This document shows positions 24,780 through 33,930 of a DNA stretch of 64,000 nucleotides, one piece after another; position 1 is the first letter of the stretch, and each line of letters starts with the position of its first letter. Made by a program: the position numbers and the translations under genes. The notes beneath the pieces were generated by a model that saw only the letters and a list, made by a program, of their open reading frames with translations, had not been told where the DNA came from and made no database searches. The DNA comes from an uncultured Lachnospiraceae bacterium (GTDB lineage Bacteria; Bacillota; Clostridia; Lachnospirales; Lachnospiraceae), in assembly GCA_945919075.1 (NCBI GenBank), contig CAMEIX010000001.1:186001-250000 (forward strand), given 5' to 3'.

Positions 24780-25007
24780 TTAGATGATTTCTACATCCAC
24801 TCTCTTATTGTCTTTGGATGATGCCGCTTTCACAACAGAACGGATTGCTTTTGCAATTCTTCCCTGTTTGCCGATAACTTTTCCCATATCGGATGCAGCA
24901 ACATGAAGTTCTACAGTGACATTTCTGCCTTCTTCTTTTTCTGTAACAACAACTTCATCCGGATTATCAACGAGCGCTTTTGCAATCACTTCAACTAATT
25001 CCTTCAT
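24780..25007 (-). CDS. khpA: KH-domain RNA-binding protein KhpA
   Basis: 75 residues, a single KH domain with the GxxG loop in GKVIGKQGRIAKAI near residue 44. In Gram-positives KhpA pairs with KhpB and affects cell division and small-RNA biology. Its place between rpsP and rimM is conserved in Bacillota. AGGTGGA precedes the ATG. Confidence 0.95.
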   Translation of the reverse strand: MKELVEVIAKALVDNPDEVVVTEKEEGRNVTVELHVAASDMGKVIGKQGRIAKAIRSVVKAASSKDNKRVDVEII

Positions 25008-25039
25008 AATCCACCTCCAAACAAGTCGTGTTAGGGAAA

Positions 25040-25285
25040 CTATTTTTCAATACCAGCGGCCTTGAAAAGTTTACCAACAACTTCTGTAGGCTGTGCACCG
25101 TTAGCCAACCACTTCTTTGCTGCTTCTGCATCAATATTGAATGTGCTGGGATCTGTGCTGGGATCATAGGTACCGATTTCATCAATACATCTTCCGTCTC
25201 TGGGAGAACGAGAATCTGCTACGATGATTCTATAAAAAGGAGCCTTCTTCTGTCCCATTCTTCTTAATCTGATTTTAACTGCCAT
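25040..25285 (-). CDS. rpsP: 30S ribosomal protein S16
   Basis: 81 residues starting [20 protein letters not shown], the S16 signature. The frame is open further upstream, but CGGAGGTG before ATG 25285 and family homology fix this start. First of rpsP–khpA–rimM–trmD. Confidence 0.97.
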   Translation of the reverse strand: MAVKIRLRRMGQKKAPFYRIIVADSRSPRDGRCIDEIGTYDPSTDPSTFNIDAEAAKKWLANGAQPTEVVGKLFKAAGIEK

Positions 25286-25387
25286 TTTTTTCACCTCCGC
25301 ATAAATGCTTATTAATGTAATATATGGTAAGGAATCATGGATTCCCAATCCAACTTGTTATGTGCCGGGCATACTGCCTTTTCGGGT
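25286..25387 (-). other. Gap between ffh and rpsP
   Basis: 102 bp. On the minus strand GGAATC-CAT-GATTCC forms a perfect small hairpin. No convincing -35/-10 pair or T-run was found, so rpsP is probably cotranscribed with ffh. Confidence 0.4.
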
Positions 25388-26758
25388 TTAGAAAGGAAAT
25401 CTTCCTTTGCCACCCATTCCGGGAAATCCTCCCATGCCAAATCCCTTTTTCTTTCCGCCGCCGAACTGTTTCATCATCTTCTGACTCTGTTCAAACTGCT
25501 TGATAAAGCGGTTCACCAGTGCCACATCCACACCGGCACCCTTGGCAATCCTGAATTTTCTCTGGAGATTTAGGAGTTTGGGATTTCTTCTTTCCTCTTT
25601 TGTCATGGAGAGTACAATTGCTTCCATATGGGCAAGCTGCTTTTCATCCACCATGGATTCAATGTCAGCAGCCTTAATTCCCATACCCGGTAACATACCG
25701 AGAATGGAGGCAAGACCACCCATCTTTTTCATCTGTTTCATGCTTTCCAGGTAGTCTTCAAAATCGAATTTCCCCTTCTTCATGCGGGAAGCCATTTCCC
25801 GTTCTTTATCTTCATCAATATCAATATTGGCCTGAACCTTATCAATCAGGGAAAGCACATCCCCCATGCCAAGGATACGACTTGCCATTCTGTCCGGATA
25901 GAACTGCTCTAAATCCGAAAGTTTCTCGCCCATACCGACATAAAGAATCGGTTTTCCGGTCACGGCCTTTACGGAAAGAGCCGCACCGCCTCGGGTATCT
26001 CCATCCATTTTGGAAAGAATAATGCCGTCGACTCCGACCTTTTCATCGAATTCTTTCGCCACATTTACGGCATCCTGTCCTGTCATGGCATCCACTACCA
26101 GAAGGGTCTGGTGTACTGCCACCTGGGATTTGATTTCCTGTAATTCCGCCATCATGCTTTCGTCAATATGAAGACGACCTGCGGTATCCAGAATCACCAC
26201 ATTATGGCTATTCTTCTCTGCATAAGCAATTGCCGCTTTTGCAATGTCCACAGGCTTATGGTCTGTTCCCATGGAAAAGACTTCCACTTCCTGTTTGGCA
26301 CCGTTGACCTGAAGCTGTTCAATTGCCGCAGGACGATACACATCACAGGCAACCAAAAGGGATTTCTTGCCCTTTAATTTTAACTTTCCTGCAATCTTGG
26401 CCGTGGTGGTGGTTTTACCGGCACCCTGAAGACCGGCCATCATAATAACCGTAATTGCCTTACCGGGCTGCATGGCAATCTCCGTGGTTTCTGACCCCAT
26501 GAGGGAAATCATCTCTTCATTTACAATCTTAATCACCATCTGCCCGGGATTAAGACCGTTTAATACATCCGTACCTATGGCACGTTCTTCCACGGATTTT
26601 ACAAACTGCTTTACGACACGGAAATTTACATCCGCCTCTAAAAGTGCCATCTTCACTTCTTTTAAGGCGGTCTTTACATCTTCTTCTGTTAATCGGCCTT
26701 TGCTTCTTAAGTTCTTAAATACTTTCTGCAGTTTTTCTGTCAGACTTTCAAAAGCCAT
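25388..26758 (-). CDS. ffh: Signal recognition particle protein Ffh
   Basis: SRP54 GTPase that carries signal-sequence-bearing ribosomes to FtsY. N-terminal helical bundle, then the G domain with GLQGAGKTTTTAK near residue 108, DTAGR and KMDGDTRGG. The Met-rich M domain begins at about 300 and ends in a Gly/Met tail (GMGGFPGMGG). 456 residues. It lies 2 nt after ylxM, the usual partner. Confidence 0.98.
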   Translation of the reverse strand: MAFESLTEKLQKVFKNLRSKGRLTEEDVKTALKEVKMALLEADVNFRVVKQFVKSVEERAIGTDVLNGLNPGQMVIKIVNEEMISLMGSETTEIAMQPGKAITVIMMAGLQGAGKTTTTAKIAGKLKLKGKKSLLVACDVYRPAAIEQLQVNGAKQEVEVFSMGTDHKPVDIAKAAIAYAEKNSHNVVILDTAGRLHIDESMMAELQEIKSQVAVHQTLLVVDAMTGQDAVNVAKEFDEKVGVDGIILSKMDGDTRGGAALSVKAVTGKPILYVGMGEKLSDLEQFYPDRMASRILGMGDVLSLIDKVQANIDIDEDKEREMASRMKKGKFDFEDYLESMKQMKKMGGLASILGMLPGMGIKAADIESMVDEKQLAHMEAIVLSMTKEERRNPKLLNLQRKFRIAKGAGVDVALVNRFIKQFEQSQKMMKQFGGGKKKGFGMGGFPGMGGKGRFPF

Positions 26759-26760
26759 AT

Positions 26761-27093
26761 TTAGAGTTCCTCCAATAACTGATTGCCCAGTTGTCTTAAT
26801 TTTGCCAGATTATCTTCGTCCGGATTCTCCGTGAGCTTTACCATCTCCAAAACGGTGGCCTTGGCCTTTGAAAAGCGCTCCACCAGGTGAAGTTTGCTTT
26901 CATAATCCGAAAGAATCTTGTCACACCTTTTCAAGAGATCATGTACTCCCTGTCTGCTGATACCGGCTTCCTCGGCAATCTCGGATAATGACATATCATG
27001 AAATACGGCATCCTCGTAAATCCTCTTCTGGTGTTCTGTCAAAAGTTCCCCATAGAAATCATATAAAAGACTCTGTTCAAAAATTTTATCCAT
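26761..27093 (-). CDS. ylxM: YlxM family SRP-associated DNA-binding-like protein
   Basis: 110 residues with a sigma70-region-4-like helix-turn-helix (MSLSEIAEEAGISRQGVHDLL). In streptococci YlxM modulates SRP GTPase activity. Starts at ATG 27093. A GTG 3 codons earlier is too close to the AGAGG. Forms an operon with ffh. Confidence 0.93.
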   Translation of the reverse strand: MDKIFEQSLLYDFYGELLTEHQKRIYEDAVFHDMSLSEIAEEAGISRQGVHDLLKRCDKILSDYESKLHLVERFSKAKATVLEMVKLTENPDEDNLAKLRQLGNQLLEEL

Positions 27094-27138
27094 CCGGAAC
27101 ACGCCTCTTTTCTACCGATTACCGTATTAACCTTAGTC

Positions 27139-27167
27139 ATAATACACTATAAAGAATATGCTGTCAA
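27139..27167 (-). promoter_or_regulatory. Promoter of ylxM–ffh–rpsP
   Basis: Minus-strand TTGACA (27162-27167), 17 nt, TATTAT (27139-27144). Near-consensus, about 40 nt before ylxM. Confidence 0.85.
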
Positions 27168-27185
27168 GTATTTTATCTTTACACT

Positions 27186-28040
27186 TCATAATTTTTCCGC
27201 ATAATAGCTCTTATACCCTTCCCCATATATTTCCGAAGCACTGCTGATAATCATAAAGGCCTGTGGATCCGTTTCTTTCACAATCTGCTCAGTTTTGATG
27301 GCAACCTGCTTTTTCACCACACACAGAATAACTTTCTTATTCTTTTTGCTGTAGGCTCCCTGTCCTTCCACAAAGGTAATACCTACGTCTAACTCCGATA
27401 AAATCCGTTCTGCAATTTCCTCTGCATTGTCACTGATAATAAAAAGTAATTTGGCTTTGTCCTTTCCATAAAGCACAAGATCCAGTACATTAGAAATTAA
27501 AAACACTACCAGTCCGGCATAGAGTGCAAGGTCCATATTCCGAAATACTATGGCGGAAGCCGCCACCACCGCAACATCCAAAATCAGAAACAGAGAACCG
27601 GTATTCTGGTAGGGAAATTTCCGTTTCAATAGTTTTACAATAATATCCATACCACCTGTGGTGGCACCCTGCTTCATAACCAGACCGATTCCCAGCGCCA
27701 AAAGGGAAGCTCCCGCAATACCGGCCAATAAAAGGTCGTTGGTTACACAACCGAAAACCACACTGAAAATATCCGTCAGAACCGATATGACGGCTATACA
27801 GTACATGGTGGACAGAATAAATTTGATTCCAAATGCGATGGCACCCAGAATCAGTATGGGAATATTCAGGATTAGAAACCAGGTTCCTGTTCCAAGGCCG
27901 ATGCTTTTACTCAAAATAACGCTAATTCCGGTAACGCCCCCGGGAGCAAGTGCATTGGGGTCCAAAAACAGGCTGACCGCAGCCGCATAACTGAAACACG
28001 CCAATGTTAAAATCATATATTTTCGCACTATTTTATTCAT
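27186..28040 (-). CDS. YitT family membrane protein
   Basis: 284 residues: five to six transmembrane helices (FLDPNALAPGGVTGISVIL and GATTGGMDIIVKLLKRKFP are family motifs) and a C-terminal cytoplasmic DUF2179 domain with GITFVEGQGAYSKKNKKV. Probably a transporter. The substrate is unknown. Its ribosome binding site GAAGGG lies in a hairpin, and a terminator sits upstream, so expression may be attenuated. Confidence 0.93.
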   Translation of the reverse strand: MNKIVRKYMILTLACFSYAAAVSLFLDPNALAPGGVTGISVILSKSIGLGTGTWFLILNIPILILGAIAFGIKFILSTMYCIAVISVLTDIFSVVFGCVTNDLLLAGIAGASLLALGIGLVMKQGATTGGMDIIVKLLKRKFPYQNTGSLFLILDVAVVAASAIVFRNMDLALYAGLVVFLISNVLDLVLYGKDKAKLLFIISDNAEEIAERILSELDVGITFVEGQGAYSKKNKKVILCVVKKQVAIKTEQIVKETDPQAFMIISSASEIYGEGYKSYYAEKL

Positions 28041-28044
28041 ACCA

Positions 28045-28074
28045 TTTCCCTTCTGCGGATTTTTGCAAGGGAAA
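28045..28074 (-). promoter_or_regulatory. Hairpin covering the yitT ribosome binding site
   Basis: TTTCCCTT and AAGGGAAA form a perfect 8-bp stem around a 14-nt loop. The 3' arm is the GAAGGG that serves yitT. The loop contains an AAAAATCCGC copy that can pair with the 3' arm of the upstream terminator. Confidence 0.45.
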
Positions 28075-28084
28075 GATTTTTACC

Positions 28085-28119
28085 TAAAAAATCCGCATAT
28101 ATAGAATATGCGGATTTTT
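28085..28119 (-). terminator. Terminator after ilvA
   Basis: AAAAATCCGCATAT and ATATGCGGATTTTTT pair over 14 bp around a 5-nt loop. A- and T-rich flanks on both sides make it work in either direction. Confidence 0.92.
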
Positions 28120-28121
28120 GC

Positions 28122-29345
28122 TTAAATAATCGGACGAATTAATTTAGGACGATACCCTTCCTTTTCCAGAGCATCAATAATCTGCTTTTTATGGTCGGTT
28201 CCGAATGCTTCCATGGTAATCCGAAGTTCCACAGCCGCATTACGGTTAGTGGTTACAAACTGGTTATGCTCCAGCTTGATCACATTTCCGTTCTGTTCGG
28301 CAACAATACCGGAAACCTTGTGAAGCTCGCCCGGCTTATCCGGTAAAAGAACCGATACGGTAAAGATACGGTCGCGGAAAATAAGGCCCTGCTGAACCAC
28401 CGAAGACATGGTAATGATATCCATGTTGCCACCGCTTAGAATCGGAACGATTTTCTTACCGGTGACGTTGAGTTTGCTTAATGCAGCTACCGTCAAAAGT
28501 CCGGAATTTTCTACAATCATTTTATGATTTTCTACCATGTCCAGGAAATTCACTACCAGTTCTTCATCTTCCACGGTAATGATATCATCCAGATTCTGCT
28601 GTAAATAAGGGAATAATTTATCCCCGGGGGTTTTTACGGCGGTACCGTCGGCAATGGTATTCACACCGGGCAGTGTCACAACCTTTCCTGCTTTGATGGA
28701 TTCCTGCATACAATTTGCACCGGCAGGTTCTACCCCGATCACTTTGATTTTCGGATTTAAGAGTTTTGCAAGAGTGGAAACTCCGGTAGCCAGTCCGCCT
28801 CCTCCGATGGGAACCAGAATATAATCCACAAGAGGCTGCTCCTTAAAAATCTCCATTGCAATGGTACCCTGTCCGGTAGCAACCGTCAGGTCGTTAAAAG
28901 GATGAATAAAGGTATATCCCTTTTCTTCCGCAAGTTCATAGGCCTTTGCACAGGCTTCATCATAGACATCCCCATACAAAACCACCTCTGCTCCATAACT
29001 CTTGGTGCGGTTTACTTTCATTAAGGGAGTCGTGGTGGGCATTACAATGGTTGCCTTTACTCCGTAACACTTTGCCGCATAGGCCACACCCTGGGCATGA
29101 TTTCCGGCGGAAGCGGTAATCACCCCTTTTCCTCTCTGCTCATCGGTAAGTGTGCTCATGGCATAATATGCACCCCTTACCTTATAGGCACCGGTAAACT
29201 GCATGTTTTCCGGCTTTAGGAAAATCTTATTATCATATTTCTTGCTTAAGAAATCACTGTATACCAGTTTGGTTTCCAAGGTTACTTTCTTTACGATTTC
29301 CGAAGCCTCTTCAAATTTTTGTAATGTCAGCATCTTATCACTCAT
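28122..29345 (-). CDS. ilvA: Threonine ammonia-lyase
   Basis: PLP enzyme that converts threonine to 2-oxobutanoate and ammonia. 407 residues, starting MSDKMLTLQKFEEA. The PLP Lys is in FTGAYKVRGAYYAM near residue 60 and the glycine-rich phosphate loop is PIGGGGLATG. A C-terminal ACT-like domain (FTVSVLLPDKPGELHKV) indicates the shorter, single-ACT form, which may be biosynthetic or catabolic. AGAGGG sits 8 nt before ATG 29345. The start overlaps the ftsY stop by 8 nt. No other ilv genes are nearby. Confidence 0.94.
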   Translation of the reverse strand: MSDKMLTLQKFEEASEIVKKVTLETKLVYSDFLSKKYDNKIFLKPENMQFTGAYKVRGAYYAMSTLTDEQRGKGVITASAGNHAQGVAYAAKCYGVKATIVMPTTTPLMKVNRTKSYGAEVVLYGDVYDEACAKAYELAEEKGYTFIHPFNDLTVATGQGTIAMEIFKEQPLVDYILVPIGGGGLATGVSTLAKLLNPKIKVIGVEPAGANCMQESIKAGKVVTLPGVNTIADGTAVKTPGDKLFPYLQQNLDDIITVEDEELVVNFLDMVENHKMIVENSGLLTVAALSKLNVTGKKIVPILSGGNMDIITMSSVVQQGLIFRDRIFTVSVLLPDKPGELHKVSGIVAEQNGNVIKLEHNQFVTTNRNAAVELRITMEAFGTDHKKQIIDALEKEGYRPKLIRPII

Positions 29346-30336
29346 TTTCCATACCCTCTGTTTCTTCTGTATCATTAGGAACCATCTCCGGTTCTTTCTC
29401 ATCCACCATGGTGACATCAAAAAGTGCGTCTACAAAATCGTCCGGGTTAAATTTCTGGAGGTCATCCATACTTTCTCCCACACCGATATATTTTACGGGA
29501 ACACTCAGTTCGGACTGGATTGCTACTGCAATTCCTCCCTTTGCCGTTCCGTCCATCTTGGTCAGGATAATCCCCGTAAGGTCTGCCACATCACCAAATT
29601 CCCTTGCCTGCACCAGTGCATTCTGGCCGGTAGTACCATCTAACACAATAAAGTTTTCCCTGTGGGCATCCGGAAATTCCCTATCAATAATGCGGTTCAT
29701 CTTCCGAAGTTCTTCCATCAGATTCTTTTTATTGTGAAGTCTTCCTGCCGTATCAATCAACAGAACATCAGCCTTTCTTGCTTTTGCTGCCATGACCGCA
29801 TCAAAAACCACGCTGGCCGGATCACTTCCCTCTGCTCCGCCAATCATGTCCACTCCGGCTCTGCCTGCCCATTCCTTTAACTGGTCTCCGGCAGCGGCAC
29901 GGAAGGTATCCGCTGCGGCAATCAGAACTTTCTTTCCCTGAGCCTTCATTTTACCGGCCATCTTTCCCACGGTTGTAGTTTTTCCCACACCGTTTACTCC
30001 GATTACCATGATAATGGACTGCTTCGTTTCGAAGTCATAGGCCGTCTCCCCCACCTGCATCTGCTCTTTCATACTGTCTATGAGTAACTGCTTGCAGGCT
30101 GCCGGCTCCTTAATGTGCTGCTCTTTCACCTGGGCCTTTAGTCTGTCCATAATCTGTTCGGTGGCATTTACCCCAATGTCCCCCATAATCATGATTTCTT
30201 CCAGTTCTTCGTAAAAATCATCATCAATTGCAGAGGCTCCGGTAAAAATCGCATCAAAACCACTTACAATATTGTCCCTGGTTTTCTTTAATCCATCCTT
30301 AAGACGGGCAAAAAAGCCCTTTTTTTCTTCGCTCAT
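29338..30336 (-). CDS. ftsY: Signal recognition particle receptor FtsY
   Basis: SRP receptor GTPase. 332 residues with only a short acidic/basic N-terminus (no long A domain), then the NG domain with GVNGVGKTTTVGK near residue 115, DTAGRLHNKKNLMEEL and TKMDGTAKGG. AAGGAG at 6 nt fixes ATG 30336. The C-terminus carries an extra ~35-residue acidic tail rich in Glu (DEKEPEMVPNDTEE). Confidence 0.97.
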   Translation of the reverse strand: MSEEKKGFFARLKDGLKKTRDNIVSGFDAIFTGASAIDDDFYEELEEIMIMGDIGVNATEQIMDRLKAQVKEQHIKEPAACKQLLIDSMKEQMQVGETAYDFETKQSIIMVIGVNGVGKTTTVGKMAGKMKAQGKKVLIAAADTFRAAAGDQLKEWAGRAGVDMIGGAEGSDPASVVFDAVMAAKARKADVLLIDTAGRLHNKKNLMEELRKMNRIIDREFPDAHRENFIVLDGTTGQNALVQAREFGDVADLTGIILTKMDGTAKGGIAVAIQSELSVPVKYIGVGESMDDLQKFNPDDFVDALFDVTMVDEKEPEMVPNDTEETEGMENE

Positions 30337-30363
30337 ATTCGGCTCCTTCATTCTCACTTTCGA

Positions 30364-33300
30364 TTAGTCATCCAGATCCTTGTCCACAAGATTTACACTG
30401 ACAAGAGCGGATACACCCTTTTCCTGCATGGTGATACCATATAACCTGTCCGCTTTTTCCATGGTACCGCGTCTGTGGGTGATGACAATAAACTGGGTGT
30501 TTTTAGTCAGTTTATGTAAGTATTTTGCAAAGCGGCCCACGTTGGATTCATCCAATGCCGCCTCAATTTCATCCAGCAAACAGAAGGGAGAAGGCTTAAG
30601 GTTCTGAATGGCAAATAAGAGAGAAATCGCAGTCAGTGCCTTTTCGCCACCGGAAAGCTGCATCATATTCTGGAGTTTCTTTCCCGGGGGCTGTGCAATA
30701 ATTCGGATTCCTGCTTCCAGAATATCTTCGTCTTCCATGAGTTCCAGGTTTCCTTTTCCTCCGCCGAATAGTTCTTTGAATACCTTATCAAATTCTTTAT
30801 TGATTTCGGCAAATTTTTCCTGGAACTGTTTTCGCATAGCCGTATCCAGTTCGGTAATAATGCCTTCCAGAGTCTTTTCAGCCTCAATCAGATCATCATG
30901 CTGGTTCTTTAAGAAGGTATAGCGTTCCATCAGATTCTTGTAATCTTCGATGGCATTTACATTGACGTCACCCAGCTTCTTAATCTGATCCTTGATGGAG
31001 ACAATTTCTTTCTTCATCGCTGCCAGATCGGTCATCTCCTCATCCCGGATCTGTGCCGCGTCGGAAAGGGTAATTTCATACTCATCCCACATATAATTAA
31101 TCTGGCTTTCCATGGATTCTTCCAGTTTTTCTTTCTGGGAGGAAAGACGATATACCTCTTTGTCCAGATTGGTCATCTGCTCGGAAAGTGCTTCTCTTTC
31201 TTTGAAGAAGTTCTTCTGTTTTGCGGTAAGTTCTTCTTTCTTTGCCATGTCTCCGGTCAGTTTCTGCTTGGACTCTTCCTGAGAGGTATGGGATGCCAGA
31301 ATGGTCTTTTCGATTTCTGCAATCTGATTTTCCTTATCGGAAACATTTCCGGCCGTCTCCTGAATGCCTTCTTCAATTTCCTTAAGTTCTGCCTCAAACC
31401 TTGCAATTTCACTGTTAATACGGTCTTCGTTCTGTTTGTGGAAATCCTGTGTCTGAAGCATTTTTTCCACCTTCAGATCCCATTCATTGACCTTCAGTGC
31501 ACATTCGGATTCCTCTTTCCGTTTCTCTTCCAGTTCCTTCTGGAATTCCTCGATCTGCTTTTCAACGGACTTTTCCAGATCTTCAGAGCTTGTCAGTTCG
31601 TTCTGAATCTGCTCCTTGCCGGATTTTATTTCCTGAACCTGCTTTTCAATCTCTAATTCTTCCGCCTTTAAAAATTTTGCACCGTTTACCGCCTCTTCCA
31701 TTCTTTCTTTTGCTGTTTCCACATTCAGGCGGGCGGTATTCTGCTCAATAATCTTACGCTGGATTTCGGTCTTTTTCGCCTCTAAATCCATACGGAGCGT
31801 ATTTCTTTTCTTTTTATCTTCTTCTATCTCAGCCTGGATGTCATCTATCTTCTTTTGAAGCGCTTTGATGGCATTTTCCAAATCTTCCATCTCCCTGCGT
31901 CGTCCGAGAAGATTACTGTTATTTTTGAATGCACCGCCGCTGATGGCACCGCCCGGTACCAAAAGTTCCCCTTCCACGGTAACCATACGAATACCGTAAT
32001 CAAACTTTCTGGCAATCCGGACTGCATTGTCTACATGGTCTACCACCATGATTCTGCCAAGCATGGATTTCGCAACATCCTTGTATTTGCTGTCAATCTG
32101 TACCAGCTCATCCGCCATCCCGATAACCCCTTTTTCATTCAAGGCTTCGGGATTTTTAAATTCCTGGGGATTTTTAATACTGGTGAGCGGTAGGAAGGTC
32201 GCACGTCCTAATTTATTCTGCTTTAAGAAGCCGATCATTTTTTTCGCCGTTTCTTCATTATCGGTTACGATATTCTGGATATTACCTCCAAGGGCCGTTT
32301 CAATGGCGGTTTCATACTTCTTGTCCACCTTAATAATATCGGCAACCACACCGATGATTCCCTTGTATTCCGACTTCTGTTCCATAACCTTCTTTACACT
32401 GCCGCCGTATCCCTCGTAACGTTCGGTCAGATTGGAGAGGGCTTCCAGTTTGGATTTTTCCTGATGATATCTGGTCTGAGTCTCACGAAGCAGGTTATCC
32501 TTTTTGGCAAGGTTCTCACGGATTCCTACCAGTTCTGCCTCCATGTCATCCGCTTCTTCATTCATGGATTCTAAAAGAAGGGTTAAACGGTCAAATTCCT
32601 CCGTAAGGGACTTAATATTCTCTTCTCTGGTCTCCTCATCGGATTTTGCCCGCAAAATGCGGGAATTTAACTCTGCTTTACGAATGGCTATCTGTTCCAG
32701 CATGGAATCAAAACGTCCCAGCTTCGATTTGATGGTGGCACGCTGATTCAGTTCCCCGATAATGGTATTCTTACCATTTTCAATATTATCATTAAGTTCT
32801 TCAATCTTATCCTGCAATTCTGCCAGACGTTTTTTTACTTCATCCCTGGTGTCGGAAAGTTCGCTTACCTGATCGTCTATTTCCTTCTTCTCGGCAAGAA
32901 TGCCCTGTTTATCCAGATTCTTTTCATCAATCTGAGCCTGCACATTGTTCCTTCTTACATCCAGATGTGCGGCATTATCCTTCGCCGAATGAATCTGCTC
33001 CTTTAAGACATTAATCTCACCTTCCAGTTTACCACGCAAAACAGAGGTATCCGTCAGATTGTTTCTGGCATCCTCAATCTCCTGTTCCAAATTCTCCAGT
33101 TCTTTTTCGATGCTTTCGTACTCTGCCTTGATACCTTCGTATTTTTCGCTTGTTATCTTCAAATCACCGGAGGCAATGCCATACTTTTTCTCTACATCCT
33201 CCAACTGGTCTTTTAAGCGTTTATGCTCCAAAAGGAACACATTTACATCTAAGGTTTTTAATTCTTCTTTTTTCTTTAAGTATATTTTTGCAACCTCGGA

Positions 33301-33924
33301 TTGTTTCTCCAGAGGTTTTACCTGCTTTTCCAGTTCGGATAAGATATCGGTTACACGAAGCAGATTTGCTTTTTCATCCTCCAGTTTCTTCTGTGCGGCA
33401 CTTTTACGTCTTTTAAATTTCACGATACCTGCCGCTTCATCAAAGAGTTCTCTTCTCTCTTCCGGCTTACCGGACAAAATCTTATCAATCTGGCCCTGCC
33501 CGATAATGGAATACCCCTCTTTACCGATACCGGTATCATAAAAGAGTTCGTTGACATCTTTTAAGCGACAGTTGGCTCCGTTAATCAGATATTCGCTTTC
33601 ACCGGAACGATAAATCCGCCTTGCCACGGTAACTTCATCATAATCAATGGCAAGCTGGTGGTCGGAATTATCCAGTGTAATCGCTACATAAGCATAACTA
33701 AGCGGCTTTCGCAGTTCGGTACCGGAGAAAATAACATCCTGCATGGAAGCACCACGGAGCTGTTTGATACGCTGCTCTCCAAGTACCCAGCGAACCGCAT
33801 CCGCAACATTACTTTTTCCGCTGCCGTTAGGCCCCACAATGCCGGTAATACCATTGTGGAACTGAAATGTAATTTTATTAGCGAAGGATTTAAATCCATA
33901 TACTTCAATACTTTTTAAATACAT
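30364..33924 (-). CDS. smc: Chromosome partition protein SMC
   Basis: 1186-residue condensin ATPase for chromosome organisation. The N-terminal head has GPNGSGKSNVADAVRWVLG (Walker A near residue 32). A long coiled coil runs from about 170 to 500, a hinge from about 520 to 680 (GYGGSVKKVMEQ onward, with GGAISGGAFKNN), and a returning coiled coil to about 1010. The C-terminal head has the signature LSGGEKALTAISLL and Walker B PFCLLDEIEAALDE. The normal rnc–smc–ftsY order. Confidence 0.98.
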   Translation of the reverse strand: MYLKSIEVYGFKSFANKITFQFHNGITGIVGPNGSGKSNVADAVRWVLGEQRIKQLRGASMQDVIFSGTELRKPLSYAYVAITLDNSDHQLAIDYDEVTVARRIYRSGESEYLINGANCRLKDVNELFYDTGIGKEGYSIIGQGQIDKILSGKPEERRELFDEAAGIVKFKRRKSAAQKKLEDEKANLLRVTDILSELEKQVKPLEKQSEVAKIYLKKKEELKTLDVNVFLLEHKRLKDQLEDVEKKYGIASGDLKITSEKYEGIKAEYESIEKELENLEQEIEDARNNLTDTSVLRGKLEGEINVLKEQIHSAKDNAAHLDVRRNNVQAQIDEKNLDKQGILAEKKEIDDQVSELSDTRDEVKKRLAELQDKIEELNDNIENGKNTIIGELNQRATIKSKLGRFDSMLEQIAIRKAELNSRILRAKSDEETREENIKSLTEEFDRLTLLLESMNEEADDMEAELVGIRENLAKKDNLLRETQTRYHQEKSKLEALSNLTERYEGYGGSVKKVMEQKSEYKGIIGVVADIIKVDKKYETAIETALGGNIQNIVTDNEETAKKMIGFLKQNKLGRATFLPLTSIKNPQEFKNPEALNEKGVIGMADELVQIDSKYKDVAKSMLGRIMVVDHVDNAVRIARKFDYGIRMVTVEGELLVPGGAISGGAFKNNSNLLGRRREMEDLENAIKALQKKIDDIQAEIEEDKKKRNTLRMDLEAKKTEIQRKIIEQNTARLNVETAKERMEEAVNGAKFLKAEELEIEKQVQEIKSGKEQIQNELTSSEDLEKSVEKQIEEFQKELEEKRKEESECALKVNEWDLKVEKMLQTQDFHKQNEDRINSEIARFEAELKEIEEGIQETAGNVSDKENQIAEIEKTILASHTSQEESKQKLTGDMAKKEELTAKQKNFFKEREALSEQMTNLDKEVYRLSSQKEKLEESMESQINYMWDEYEITLSDAAQIRDEEMTDLAAMKKEIVSIKDQIKKLGDVNVNAIEDYKNLMERYTFLKNQHDDLIEAEKTLEGIITELDTAMRKQFQEKFAEINKEFDKVFKELFGGGKGNLELMEDEDILEAGIRIIAQPPGKKLQNMMQLSGGEKALTAISLLFAIQNLKPSPFCLLDEIEAALDESNVGRFAKYLHKLTKNTQFIVITHRRGTMEKADRLYGITMQEKGVSALVSVNLVDKDLDD

Positions 33925-33930
33925 ACAAAA

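Noticed and set aside
25286..25348. N-terminal extension of S16 ([21 protein letters not shown])
   Set aside because: The strong CGGAGGTG site and S16 homology place the start at 25285. The extension is the leader.
29346..29420. N-terminal extension of threonine ammonia-lyase
   Set aside because: It lies inside ftsY codons, has no ribosome site and matches nothing in the family.
33059..33541. A 160-codon plus-strand frame opposite smc
   Set aside because: Ser/Phe-rich shadow of the SMC coiled coil.
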